DNA from: Prosopocoilus inquinatus | Taxonomy: Eukaryota > Arthropoda > Insecta > Coleoptera > Lucanidae | DNA length: 64,000 nucleotides | Direction: 5' to 3' | Assembly: GCA_036172665.1 (NCBI GenBank) | Contig: CM069875.1 | Span: 13,100,001-13,164,000 of the forward strand | In this document: in pieces, positions 1 to 9,659 of the stretch | How the letters are laid out: the number at the start of each line of letters is the position of its first letter | Numbering within the stretch: the stretch's first letter is position 1 | Position numbers and translations under genes: made by a program | Notes under the pieces: generated by a model | Database searches by the model: none | What the model was told of the DNA's origin: nothing | What the model saw: the letters and a program-made list of their open reading frames with translations, nothing else

Positions 1-620
1 AATCAAAATGCTTAAAATTTACCGCTAACCAAGGCACAGGAACTAAAAGAAATAAACAATGCTGCATTGTCAATTTATAATTGCAAACCGTAACTCTTAT
101 TGATAATTTTACAATACTTTCAGGTTCAAAATTTATTTATTTGGTCATTCACCTTTTGAGAAGATTTATTCTTCTGCATTTAGGATGATTTATTACATTG
201 ACATGTATATCTTTTATTTTTTATTGGTAAATTGATAACTGTTATGAATAATCTCCTACCTGTTATTTGTGTAAAATAAAAACTGCACAGAATAACTATT
301 CTGAAGTTGATAGACTTTTATAATGAGGAATTAAAACAAAGTGTTTTTATCCAATCTTACGCAGTTTATGAAATCAAAATTGAAAATTATTTTCTTATAT
401 GCTTGACGTTTTCTAAATTCTAAATGATTTGAGAGTTCACGTTCTTGTGAATTAAAAAATTAATTGTTCGTGCGCGCAATCTTTTAAATGTTTGTGTTAA
501 TCTTAAATAAAATGCCAGAAATAATTTGAAAATTACTTTAAGTATAAGAATGATGTGAGAAAATAATTTTGGTAAAACGAGAAAATTGTTTTTGTCATAT
601 CATCAACACGCCAGTTAATA
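1..620 (+). repeat. Dispersed repeat family RF-1, internally deleted copy
   Basis: This AT-rich stretch matches parts of 9960-11530, the inverse of 12365-13930, and 27600-28480 plus 40330-40600. Shared landmarks are a tract reading AAGATTTATTCTTCTGCATT and a later tract beginning ACTGCACAGAATAACT. The middle of the family, found in the longer copies, is missing here. I see no coding capacity in any copy and cannot assign a transposon class. The copy runs off the left edge of the window. Confidence 0.7.
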
Positions 621-2201
621 CAATTTAAAATAAATAAAAATCTCTTAGCTGTTCATTTTAATAATTACAGAACTGTTTAAATGGATTCATTTGTACACAC
701 TTTTGGTTTTATGTCAGTGTCTAATAGATACGTGAAGCTATTTATTTATTGAATTAAGTTAGCTATTTTACTTAATAATAATTCTATTTTTGTGGAAAAA
801 AACTGAACTATTTTTTTGTTTTTGTTGCCATGGGTGACTTGTTAGCTACTGAAAACAAAAAATAATTAGTATCTTTATTATTTGTAAAGATAATTATATC
901 ATACTTTATATTTTTGAAAACCTCATTAAACAAGCAATTTATTTGTGTTATAACCAACTGCGGTTTCCATTTAAAATTAGAAAGTTATAGTCTGTTTCGC
1001 AGAACTGATGTAATTTCTATAAAAGGTAACGCCATTAAAATCTATGTTAATTGCTGAATAACATAGTTTTTGAATTTTCAAAATATCTTGTCAAACAACT
1101 TAGATATTATGAAAAATAATTTTTCGGAAAAATTCGTTTTCGGCCGATATTTCCCGAACGAATCGCGATAGCTAACTTTGGTTTTCTCCACTGAGCTTTT
1201 CTCGAAAAAATAGCATTGGGTCGCGAAAACAGTTTTCTTCTATTCCTACAAATAACTGAGAAACTCTGCAAAACCATCAAAAATGGACCACACTGTACAC
1301 GTGTAATACACGGATTCAAATTTTGTGTGTGTATTTATATTACACGTTTAATATTTTCTTGATAGGTATTGTCAAGCAGGCAATTAGTTGACAAATAGAA
1401 TGAAATATACAACTGGAAAAACTTTGTTTACCGTTTTTTTTCTGAATTCGGCTGAACGTCAAAATGCAGCGAAAACTGTTGTCAATTATTGTTGTTGTTT
1501 TTGACTGTCATTCTCTAAAAGTTACCTTCCCGCTATCGGTAAACGAAAACATATCAGTTGCTAGGTAATGTACGTTGATTTGAACATACCGAACGGATCC
1601 GTAAAAATACACGTGTAATTTAATTACACGTGAATTTAATTCGCGAATATTATTACACGGAGTCCGTGTACACGTGTACTTTAGATACAGCCGGCGTAAC
1701 TAATAAATAATAAAGTTTCCGAACTAGAGTCGGACCGCAATGAATGTAAAATCTGCAGTATTTAAGTTCTATGACATGCAAATACAATGATTATCGGAAA
1801 GGAATTTCGGTGTTGCTACTGAGCTGGGATCACTCATGCGTGTACCTTAGGTACACGTTGAAAACCGCAGACTCTAGTTTTTTTTGCTCTCCGAGACAAT
1901 TTTAATTATTTAACATAAGATGCCTGGTGTTGTCTGGTGTATTTGAAAATACATGACAAACAATTATTTCTGTAGTAGAATATGTAAAAATGAACATTTA
2001 GCTTTTTCTTTAAAGAAATACATAAATAAACAATTTATCTACAGCGAGAAATTTTATCATTTTCTCTTCTGACCTGTCCTAAGGTAAAATTACAATGTCG
2101 TTCAGACATTGTTCGAACAAGAAAGAATTTTACTGACATTGCTTCTGAAATACCAAACTTATGAATCTTAATTACAAGCAGTATTTCTTATGCAAAAAAA
2201 C
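621..2201. other. AT-rich gene-free stretch
   Basis: No coding region is supported. Around 1277-1330 and 1600-1690 there are facing tracts built on GTACACGTGTA, suggesting an old foldback about 400 bp long. The tract 1880-2050 recurs in inverted orientation at 26581-26760 and is a dispersed repeat of unknown class. Confidence 0.5.
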
Positions 2202-2211
2202 GAACATATTA

Positions 2212-2427
2212 TTGAATAGAAAATAGTGACATCTTACTATCGCTTTTTGACCCGACATCACTCTTACATCGCAATTGCGAATAAATTGGACAGGTCGTTT
2301 TTGTTTGCAGTGGGAATATCGAGCTACGTCTCTGCTGACGAAGCCCCAAGCAGAGCTGAAACAGCTGTTCAGAAGCTGCTCGAGGTTTTTACTGCAATCA
2401 AAAACGATTTGCAACAATTTTTTTTTA
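2212..2427 (+). mobile_element. Hammerhead-bearing retroposon, copy 1 (fullest copy)
   Basis: A 216-bp non-coding insertion flanked by the direct repeat GAACATATTA (2202-2211 and 2428-2437), read as a target-site duplication. It starts with a head shared by the other copies (AGTGACATCTTACTATCGC), has a middle present also at 5969-6125, carries a hammerhead motif at 2319-2382, and ends with a conserved tail (CAAAAACGATTTGCAACAA) followed by a T run. The variable-length duplication fits retroposition by a LINE rather than a DNA transposase. It has no ORF of its own. I see no convincing tRNA-type A and B boxes, so calling it a SINE is inference. Confidence 0.7.
2319..2382 (+). ncRNA. Type I hammerhead ribozyme motif
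   Basis: The catalytic core is complete: CTGACGA at 2335-2341 and GAAA at 2358-2361. Stem II (2342-2357) is AGCCC/GAGCT-type with one mismatch and a six-base loop. Stem III is only ACAGCTGU, three to four pairs with almost no loop. The predicted cleavage follows the U at about 2369. Stem I has an inner helix, CTCTG (2330-2334) with CAGAA after the cleavage site (four of five pairs), and an outer helix TCGAGC (2319-2324) with GCTCGA (2377-2382), separated by an internal loop. This short-stem-III type I shape is known from Penelope-like elements and metazoan retrozymes. Activity is untested. Confidence 0.7.
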
Positions 2428-2711
2428 GAACATATTACAAAATTGCAAGCGAACCGAGTTTTACTTTTTTCTTTCGAAATTATTTAAAAATTTTTAAAAC
2501 ATGATTTGATGATAGTATGATTTGATGCCTTTTGTCATGAGCTAAAGGTGAATTTTGAATTCTTCCTCCTACTCTCAACAGTTCAAACATAGCAATTTAC
2601 TTTTATTAGGCAATGGCTTATTTTTACGTAAGGCATCTAGTTCTCGTGCGAATACCTCTTCCTGAACCAGCTTAATCAGGGTGTTGTTCGCGTCAATCAC
2701 TTCAAATATCT

Positions 2712-2999
2712 TCAGTGGACCAGAAAGTGCTTCGGCGGGTGTACCCTTGATTTTAGCGAAGAAATTCGTTTAAAGCGGATGCAATATACTACTACTCGCG
2801 TGAGTATGTTTACATTGGAATACTGTTCAAATATATTAAAGTTGTCTTGAGTAAATAACACTTGCATAGGAGGAATATTGTGTAATTCTAAATGTTTTTG
2901 ATCAATCTCTTGTGTATCGATAGCAGATTGCATTGGAAAATACTTCCCATCTTTGGAGAGCCAATTGGGCCCTTCCCACCATAGCTTGCATGTGGCCAA
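2712..2999 (-). pseudogene. BEL/Pao post-RNase H fragment
   Basis: The open segment starts with ATCKLWWEGPNWL, which matches the short conserved stretch between RNase H and integrase in Pao Pol (LWW-GP-WL). It is followed by about 80 residues without further recognisable motifs. The intervening 3000-3267 contains broken RNase H-like sequence in mixed frames. The integrase that should follow is absent, so the element ends here. Confidence 0.55.
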
Positions 3000-3267
3000 C
3001 TGTTCGGTTGAAGTTCCTCTTGATATAAGATCAGCTGGATTATCAGTAGTTTTAACATGGTTCCAGCTTTATACCTTCGTCAAAACTTGAATTTCGTTTG
3101 CACGGTTTGAAACAAAGGTTTTCCACTTCTTTGTCGTCGATCTTATCCGACAGACCACTATAGTTGTATCTGTCCATAAGCGAATGGTTTTAGTAGAAGT
3201 ATTTCATGAACATGACACCTTGTCCACGAGCTGAGCCAATGCTCTAATCTTGGAATCGAAATGCATT

Positions 3268-4257
3268 TTACGGGAGCAACGCTGTAGTTACTTCTGCAAA
3301 AATCGTTTTAACTTCTTCGAGGGTGTTTGCATCAGTTAACAGGTCGTCAACATTGAAATCATTCAGGTCTATTGATGATCCAACTGGACACCGATCAGTT
3401 TCCTCCATAGCCAAAGATTGCAGTGACTTAATTGCTAAGTAGGAAGCCGATGCTGTTCCATAGGTTACAGTTGATAGTTCGTAATCTTCAATGCTGTCGT
3501 TGGTATTGAATCTCCAAACGATTCTTTGCAACCTTGTTTAAGATTCATCAACCATTACCTGCCTGTACATTTTGGCAACGTCTACCGTTACCACATATTT
3601 ATGGGTTCGAAATCTTATGATAATCGAAAACATGTCATCTTGTGAATTGGGACTGACCATGAAGATGTCATTCAAGGAGGTTCCATTCATTGATTTTGCG
3701 GATCCGTCGAGAACTACCCTTAATCTGGTGGTTAAGCTGTCCTCCTTTATTACGGCATGATGAGGCAAGTAATAATTGACTTCCGAGAGAGTGGTCCTTT
3801 CTTTGGAAACTAATGCCATATGACCCAAGTTTAAGTATTCTCGCATGAAATTGTCATATTCTTCTTAAATTGTGGTTGCTTGGCTAGTTTTTTCTCCAGA
3901 GAATATAATCGCTTCACTGCGTTGCATCTTGACTCGCCTAATGCGGTTTCGTTTTCTTTCAATGGCAGCTGGACGACGAATCTACCATTCTCATTTAGTC
4001 TAACAGTGTCCTTGAAGTGCGTTTCACAAGCTCTTTCTTCCATAGTCAGAGCTGGTTTGTGAGGACACTGTTCAATTTCCCAGAATTTCGTTAAACTCGT
4101 TTCTGGCTTGTTTTCCAATGCTAAATTGCAAAATGTGCTCATTCAAGTTTTGAGGGATGTTCAGTAATCTTCCAGCGACGATCCACCCAAGATGAGTTTT
4201 TTGTAGGCATGTTGATTTTCTGCAAGCCTTATTTGTCCAACATATAGTAGGTTCCAA
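3268..4257 (-). pseudogene. BEL/Pao reverse transcriptase fragment
   Basis: Segments at 4072-4257 (LQKTHLGWIVAGRL), 3831-4142 (FWEIEQCP, EERACETHF, GRFVVQLPLK), 3538-3846 (YYLPHHAVIKE, RVVLDGSAKS, SLNDIF, VDVAKMYRQV) and 3268-3531 (the active-site region NVDDLLTDA) together cover the linker and much of the fingers and palm of a Pao RT. The usual Y/F-V-D-D is here N-V-D-D. The segments lie in different frames. The order and spacing are those of a normal Pol, so small indels, not rearrangement, explain the breaks. Confidence 0.8.
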
Positions 4258-4879
4258 AATGTTTCTGATCCTATTAATAGGTCTACCTTGACTGAAATGT
4301 TAAAGTTGGGATCTGCTAATTTCACATTTTTGGGTATTGAGAATCTTGATTTTTCCACGGAAATTTGAGTTATGTTTTCTGCTATGTTCTCTAACACAAG
4401 ACATATTAGATTTGCACGAAATGCGTTGTACATGGAAGATATTCCCACTGTAACGCTATGAGATATGTGAGATTTTACTTTGTTGATTCCCATAACAGGT
4501 ACTGAGGTAGGATTTAAAACTAGATTTAATTTTGCTACTAAATCTTTGGTGATGAAGTTGGATTGCGATCCAGAATCGGGCAAGGCGCGACAGTCATGAC
4601 TTTGGTACGACGTTCGTAAATCTTGACAATAGCTGTTGACAAGAAAACGTGAGATGTGCCCTCAGAAGAATGTGCAGAAACTGTTGCGGATTCACTTGGG
4701 CTTGAAGGATTTTTATCTTCTTCCTTTTGCTGAGTTGGAAAATGTAGCAAAGTATTATGCCGTCTTGCACATTCTTTGCAAGTTCCTGATGTACGTTTGT
4801 TTAGTTGATGACCGGATTTTAGACAATTGATGGATAGGTTCTTAGCCTTAGCTGTTTGTAAACGCTTCTCAATTGCCAT
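4161..4879 (-). pseudogene. BEL/Pao zinc-knuckle and aspartic protease fragment
   Basis: The segment 4538-4879 encodes a cysteine/histidine cluster of the form CLKSGH...CKECARRHNTLLH, the knuckle that follows Gag in BEL/Pao. The segment 4161-4583, in another frame, encodes the protease with the catalytic motif DSGSQSNFIT near its start and the family string LADPNFNISVKVDLLIGSE near its end. The overlap of the two frames at about 4540-4580 marks a frameshift. Protease would normally release Gag and Pol products; here it is dead by frameshift. Confidence 0.75.
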
Positions 4880-4883
4880 TTGA

Positions 4884-5674
4884 AGGAAGGTCTTGCAATG
4901 ATAAATAAGATGTTCAGACTTGCATATGACACATGATTATTCTTGAGTTACAACATGAGAAAGTGTTGATTTATTTGAAGAGAATTTTGAATGTGAAAAT
5001 TGGAAGAATTTCTTTGAAATGATTTCTAACATTTCACATTTGTGCAACAGAAAGTCGGTCATTTCTTTGAATGAGGGAATCTCAGATTTGGTGATACTTA
5101 TTTCCCATTCCTTATTAGTGTAAGGATCAATTTTAGAAGAAATTAGATGAATTAGTAAGTCGAACCAAGTATCAGTAGGACGTTGCAAAGCCTTTAATGC
5201 ATGAAAATGTTTTAATACACCGTTTACAATTTGACGCAATATTGTAGAATTTTATTTCTGAGTGCTGGGTAATTCAAACATATCTCTCTGTAATTAATTG
5301 TTTGTTGCTTTATCTTTCCTTTAGCATTTCCCAAGCTTCGCGATAGTTTTGAGAAGTGATCTCTAAAGAACTAATGACAGTTGCGGCTTCTCCTTGTAAA
5401 GATGCCTTTAAATAATGAAACCTTTGAATGTCAGTTAAGCTTTCGTTCGAATAAATTAGTGAAAGAAATGTGTCATGATACGAGACCCATTCATCATAAA
5501 CACCAAAGCACACAAAGCTTTCAATTGCTTCTTCTTGTTCTTAAGATCTTTGAGGGCACTCATTTTGAGTACAAATATTGGCAGTATTAAGAAAAATGAA
5601 GATAAAGGAAAGGTGTAACTCACTGATTGTGTAGATGTGTTCCATTCTTGGAGTACAGAGAGGAGTGTCTGCAC
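4884..5674 (-). pseudogene. BEL/Pao gag fragment (DUF1759-like)
   Basis: Open pieces at 5310-5513 and 4937-5239, with an overlapping piece up to 5674, give a Gag of the DUF1759 type. The first has the pattern IQRFHYLKASLQGEA followed by NYREAWEMLKER; the second has LQRPTDTWFDLL and LISSKIDPYTNKEWE. In intact BEL/Pao elements this is the capsid-like N-terminal part of a single Gag-Pol polyprotein. A plausible start is the methionine of MSALKDLKNKKKQLKA near 5562. At least two frameshifts separate the pieces, so no functional product is expected. Confidence 0.75.
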
Positions 5675-5968
5675 TGATCTGATCTGTGTGTCAGATGAGA
5701 GATCAAACAGTACTGAATTCAGCGCGTCGTTATCCCCTCGAAAAAAATATTTTAGCGCTTCATAGGGAAGGGTTGAACCAATTAAATGTTTTCGTATTTT
5801 CTTCTAACAAATTGCTATTAAAGATTCTTAATGACTTATTACAATGGCCGGAAGATTTTGGGTAAAACCTGACATTTGGGCGCTAAGTTTCTACGAATAA
5901 TTTTGTGAATAGCAACTAGCAAGATTTAAATCTTATAATCTTTAATCTTATCTTAACCTTGAAAATAT

Positions 5969-6125
5969 TTAAAAATTTTGTTGCAAATCGTTTTTGATTG
6001 CAGTGAAAACCTCGAGCAGCTTCTGTACAGCTGTTTCAGCCCTGCTTGGGGCTCCGTCAGCAGAGACGTAGCTCAACATTCCCACCGCAAACCAAAAACG
6101 TCCTGTCCAATTTATTCGCAATTGC
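5969..6125 (-). mobile_element. Hammerhead-bearing retroposon, copy 2 (lacking its head)
   Basis: On the minus strand this matches the middle, hammerhead and tail of the copy at 2212-2427, including ATCGCAATTGCGAATAAATT and the tail CAAAAACGATTTGCAACAA. Its own head is missing: the adjoining head at 6126-6186 is in plus orientation and belongs to the next fragment. Confidence 0.65.
6012..6074 (-). ncRNA. Degenerate hammerhead ribozyme motif
   Basis: On the minus strand stem II is perfect (AGCCC/GGGCT around CAAGCA), GAAAC is intact, and the short stem III (ACAGCTGT) and predicted cleavage after GTA are present. Stem I pairs CTCTG with CAGAA. The core reads CTGACGG instead of CTGACGA; the last A of that motif is conserved in active hammerheads, so this copy is probably inactive. 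Confidence 0.6.
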
Positions 6126-6290
6126 GATGTAATAGTGATGAACAGATAAAACAGTGACATCCCACGATCGCTCTTTGACCTGACATTGCATTGATGAAGC
6201 CTCAAACAGGGCTGAAACAGCTGTACAGAGGCTGCTCGAGGTTTTCACTGCAATCAGAAACGATTTGCAACAATTTTTTTTTAAACTTTC
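6126..6290 (+). mobile_element. Hammerhead-bearing retroposon, copy 3 (recombinant)
   Basis: Plus-strand head (GAACAGATAAAACAGTGAC at about 6131) joined directly to the 3' half of the hammerhead: TTGATGA instead of CTGATGA, then stem II, GAAA, the short stem III and the outer stem I strand GCTCGA. The 5' strand of stem I is absent. The tail is normal. It directly abuts copy 2, which is in the opposite orientation. Confidence 0.6.
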
Positions 6291-6299
6291 ATTATGCTT

Positions 6300-6425
6300 T
6301 GACAGCAAGTATGGCCGCCTTGCATGGGAGACTTATTAGGAGCAAATCCGCTTCAATTTGTCTATCCTACTGCAATGTCAGGTCAAAAAGCGATCGTAAG
6401 ATGTCGCTGTTTTATCTGTTCCAAC
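6300..6425 (-). mobile_element. Hammerhead-retroposon head fragment, copy 4
   Basis: On the minus strand: the head GAACAGATAAAACAGCGAC, then TGCAGTAGGATAGACAAATT, then a segment ending at GGCGGCCATACTTGC that is shared with 49034-49227. No hammerhead core remains. With copies 2 and 3 it forms a minus-plus-minus cluster. Confidence 0.6.
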
Positions 6426-6502
6426 CTTTCTTTTTATTTTCACTATCTTTGTGATTATCAGCCAACTGCTTCCTATTATTTTATTTTTTGTACATGTTTC
6501 TT

Positions 6503-6718
6503 TCAGAACATTATTCCTTTCATTTGTTGACGTCTTGACACTACACTGTGTTTTGCAAACATTACATTAAAATCCCGGCTGCCATTCTTATGGTCTACAG
6601 CATCACTTTCTTCAATGATTTTACCTATCAACTCCTCAATGTCGGGCAAACTGTTGCAGGATTTTATAGCGCAACAAAAATTGTCAAATCTACTTGGTAG
6701 AACGTGGAGCAACATCAT
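6503..6718 (-). pseudogene. Copia-type gag fragment
   Basis: The 71-residue frame reads LLHVLPSRFDNFCCAIKS, then NSLPDIEELIGKIIEES. This is the pattern of the UBN2/Copia Gag helical domain (LL..LP..FD.F..AI....LPDIEEL..KI.EE). No start, zinc knuckle or Pol follows. The 3' side runs into unrelated sequence and no LTR is visible. It is best read as a relic of a Ty1/Copia element. Confidence 0.6.
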
Positions 6719-7039
6719 CGTTGATATACAGTCTGTTTGATTTTAGCTGTCACAGCAGATATCTCGGCTATTAAAAATAATACAAAACGTTATAGAAGGA
6801 AAGTGCCTTAATGTGTTAGAATAATAAGCAAATACATTAAAAATTGCATTTTCTAAAACTGTAAAATATTCTCCTTACAACGGTATACAACAGACCTGGG
6901 CATAAAATACGAGAAGAGCCAGGTCATAGTATCTCCCACTATTCGATAGGCGTCAGTGAAACGTCGATACCAATGAGCCAGCTTGCCAGCCGATCGTGTA
7001 CCAATAGAAGTTATAAAACCTGTGGCGTGAAATACAAAC

Positions 7040-7213
7040 ATGAACCAAAATTATGAACTTAAGTATCTGTGTTTTATAAACAGTACAGGTAATGCAGAAT
7101 GTATTATTTGCGGTAAACTGGTGAGCGTAAAACGATATAATATTGCTCGTCACTACAACATTTTCCATAAAGAATATTATCTACATAAGTTTTGTATATC
7201 GTTAGTAGTATAG
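7040..7213 (+). pseudogene. BED/ZBED-type zinc-finger fragment
   Basis: The 57-codon frame begins MNQNYELKYLCFI and contains CIICGK, then VKRYNIARHYNIFH. This gives C-x2-C and H-x4-H spaced as in BED-type fingers at the N-terminus of hAT-related transposases and the ZBED5/GTF2IRD2-type genes derived from them. The frame ends soon after the finger, where the 270-bp repeat module (7201-7475) starts, so the rest of the gene is missing or was displaced by that module. It could also be the first exon of a domesticated gene, but I see no convincing donor. Confidence 0.5.
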
Positions 7214-7475
7214 CTATGCCGGTTCGGGGCCAAAATCCCATAAGAAATAACATAGGGGTCTCAAAACCTAGAAATGGTATAAAAATCCAGAGCGGAATCT
7301 GTGTCTGGAATCTTGGAGATAATTTTTTTTCTTCTTGTGTGAAACTGATAGGGTGTTTGGTGCGGGTGGAGGGAGGGGGAGGGGGTCATGACGTCATCAC
7401 AGGTATGGGAAGAAATGTTCTCTGATGACAAGCGGAGTCTGGAACCTTGGAGATGTTTTTTCTTCCTTCTTACGT
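7201..7475 (+). repeat. 270-bp module, copy A (outside the palindrome)
   Basis: Nearly identical to 8392-8661 and, inverted, to 15243-15512. It contains a G run, the palindrome TGACGTCA (consensus cAMP-response element) at about 7388-7395, and two internal copies of a roughly 38-bp unit beginning GCGGA(A/G)TCTG and ending in a pyrimidine run. It stops exactly where the palindrome begins. Short frames through it give poly-glycine and are not convincing genes. Confidence 0.7.
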
Positions 7476-7814
7476 TCCCAGAGACGCGTGTAGGATAATA
7501 ACCAATTACCTCCAGTTCTTCCAACAGTTAGAATGGCATATTCTAATGCAATCTACAGTCTGTTTGATTTTAGCTGTCACGGCAGATATATCGGTTACTG
7601 AAATAGGATAAAATGTTATAGAGGGAAAGTTATTCTACATTTAATTTTCGATTATCTGCCTTAATCGGGAAAACAATTGAGCATCAAATGCGTAAGATGT
7701 GCAAGTATATTCAAAATTTTAAATGCAATTTACCTAATTTTATTACGTTTTCTAAAACTGTAAGAAATTCTCTTTACATGTCATAGTTATCTAATGAATT
7801 AAAAACATAAATCA

Positions 7815-8270
7815 ATAATTAGCAAATGCATGCTTACGTTGATTAGAGCTTTATTCGAAAAAGTAGGCGCTGAAACAAATGAAGTTATTTTTCAGCTTCC
7901 AATTGAATAAAGTTCCTTAATATTTACTGTCTTGAAAAGATATACCATCCGATAATGCAACAGAATAACATAAACAAAGTAACAATAAATTAAATAAGTA
8001 GAACAAAATTGCTGATAATTTCAAAGAACAGAGGTCCCTTTGAACGAAAACTCTAGATGTTATGAAATGAAATTTCAAATAAATTTACGTATTAATTTAT
8101 TGTTACTTTGTTCATGTTGTTGTGTTGTATTTATGTTGAATAGCATATGTTGTCAAGACAGTATTAAGAAACATTGCTACTAGAAGCTGAAAAATAACTT
8201 CATTTGCTTTATTGTCCACTTTTTCAAGTAAATCTCTAATCTGCGTAAGCACGCATTTGTTACTTAATTA
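7815..8270. mobile_element. Foldback MITE (left-arm copy)
   Basis: The two halves are imperfect inverted repeats. The left half runs GCATGCTTACGTTGATTAGA to a tract AACAAAGTAACAATAAATT; the right half is its diverged complement ending at TCTGCGTAAGCACGCATTT. No ORF and no clear target-site duplication. The mirror copy is at about 15630-16085. Confidence 0.6.
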
Positions 8271-8280
8271 TAAATTTATG

Positions 8281-8340
8281 AAATTTTGTTGCAATGTCAG
8301 GTCAAAAAGCGATCGTAGGATGTTACTGTTTTATCTATAG
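8281..8340 (-). mobile_element. Hammerhead-retroposon, 60-bp deleted copy
   Basis: On the minus strand: family head (GATAAAACAGTAACATCC, then GACCTGACATT) joined straight to the family 3' end GCAACAAAATTT; hammerhead and middle are deleted. It is flanked by ATTTATG on both sides (8274-8280 and 8341-8347), read as a 7-bp target-site duplication. Confidence 0.6.
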
Positions 8341-8391
8341 ATTTATGTTATGAATTGACGCTCAGACGCTTCAATTTCAACAACCAACGAT

Positions 8392-8661
8392 AGTAGTATA
8401 GCTATGCCGGTTCGGGGCCAAAATCCCATAAGAAATAACATAGGGGTCTCAAAACCCCAAAATGGTATAAAAATTCAGAGCGGAGTCTGTGTCTGGAATC
8501 TTGGAGATAATTTTTTTTCCTCTTGTGTGAAACTGATAGGATGTTTAGTGCGGGTGGAGGGAGGGGGGGGGGGTCATGACGTCATCACAGGTATGGGAAC
8601 AGATGTTCTCTGATGACAAGCGGAGTCTGGAACCTTGGAGATGTTTTTCTTTCTTCTTACG
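8392..8661 (+). repeat. 270-bp module, copy B
   Basis: Same module as 7201-7475 with few differences, including the TGACGTCA palindrome and the long G run. Unlike copy A it continues at its right end into sequence beginning GAAGAGATGAGGCC rather than into the palindrome edge. A minus-strand frame of 82 codons crosses its end (8574-8822, mirrored at 15082-15330), but nothing supports it as a gene. Confidence 0.7.
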
Positions 8662-9659
8662 TGAAGAGATGAGGCCTCTAAGCGTCTGTGACCTTGGTGT
8701 TCTGGAAATTTTCCATATACAAACGGTAGCATGATGTCGTAAGATGCCAGGTGTTGTCGTAATTGAATGAGAAATGACGTCATATAATATCTGTAATGAA
8801 TAGATTTTTCCATGCGATTCATCCTGTAATAGTAATAAAGTTAGAGAATTGTACTGAAACTTGAAACATATACATTATAAAATGCTTATCAGTTAAAAAA
8901 AAAAGTGAAAACAATGTTGCAAATGATTTCTCGAGATTAAAGTTGTCCGACCTTAGCCTAATTTAGAAAAGTTTGCGTTTAGCGTTCACCTCCACAAATT
9001 AATAATTTGTAATTTTTTTAGCATATGAAAATTAGTCCAGGCATAAGAACGAAGCGAGAAGATAATTTGGCAAAAGAGAGTGAACACAGAACTTTTTTTT
9101 ATTTTTCAACCCAAAAAGCTATGAATCGTATATTTTCGGTCTAATGCAATCAAGTAATTCCAATAAATCAGTTCTTTCATAAGAAAAAAAAACCAAAAAC
9201 TTTTATTTTATAATAATAATAGGATTGTTTTATACTTTTTTGGTTTGAGTTAGATTATACTAAGCTTCGTTAGCATCACGTTCACCAAAAAAAAAAAAAA
9301 AACAATTCGAATGAGATCTTGATTGAACTCTGTGCAATAATTGAAAGCATCGATGTTGGGATTAAACGCGGGTAGCTGTAGTAAAATATAAAAGAAAATT
9401 CCTTGTGTTAAACTTCAAATTTGAGTTGGGGAAAAAATAATTATATAAAATACAAATCCATATATACAACAAATTTACTTACTTACGAAGACGAGCACAA
9501 CCTTAACGCTCCGTAGTCTGTGCACAACTGAATGATGAGTCATCCTGCAGTAAAATAAATTATTATGTTATCACTTATGAACGAAGATTTAAATTCCAAT
9601 TTGTAATTAATTTACCACGATCATAATAAATAATACATGTACAAATTATAAAATTAGTT

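Larger units (their letters stand above)
2712..5674 (-). mobile_element. Decayed BEL/Pao LTR retrotransposon (gag-pro-RT part)
   Basis: Read on the minus strand, successive short open segments give BEL/Pao landmarks in the correct order: Gag of the DUF1759 type, two cysteine/histidine knuckles, an aspartic protease (DSGSQ), the linker before RT, RT with a VDDLLT motif, and the region following RNase H. Frameshifts break it into at least seven segments. I find no LTRs and no integrase, so this is a truncated dead copy. Family assignment rests on the characteristic PHHAV, RVVLDGSAKS and KMYRQV strings of Pao RT. Confidence 0.85.

Noticed and set aside
7192..7425. Possible small gene with a glycine run in the 270-bp module
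   Set aside because: The glycines come from the G run, length varies with it among the three copies, and there is no domain or convincing start.
7425..7450. CTGATGA as a further hammerhead core
   Set aside because: No GAAA partner or stem II follows at the required distance.
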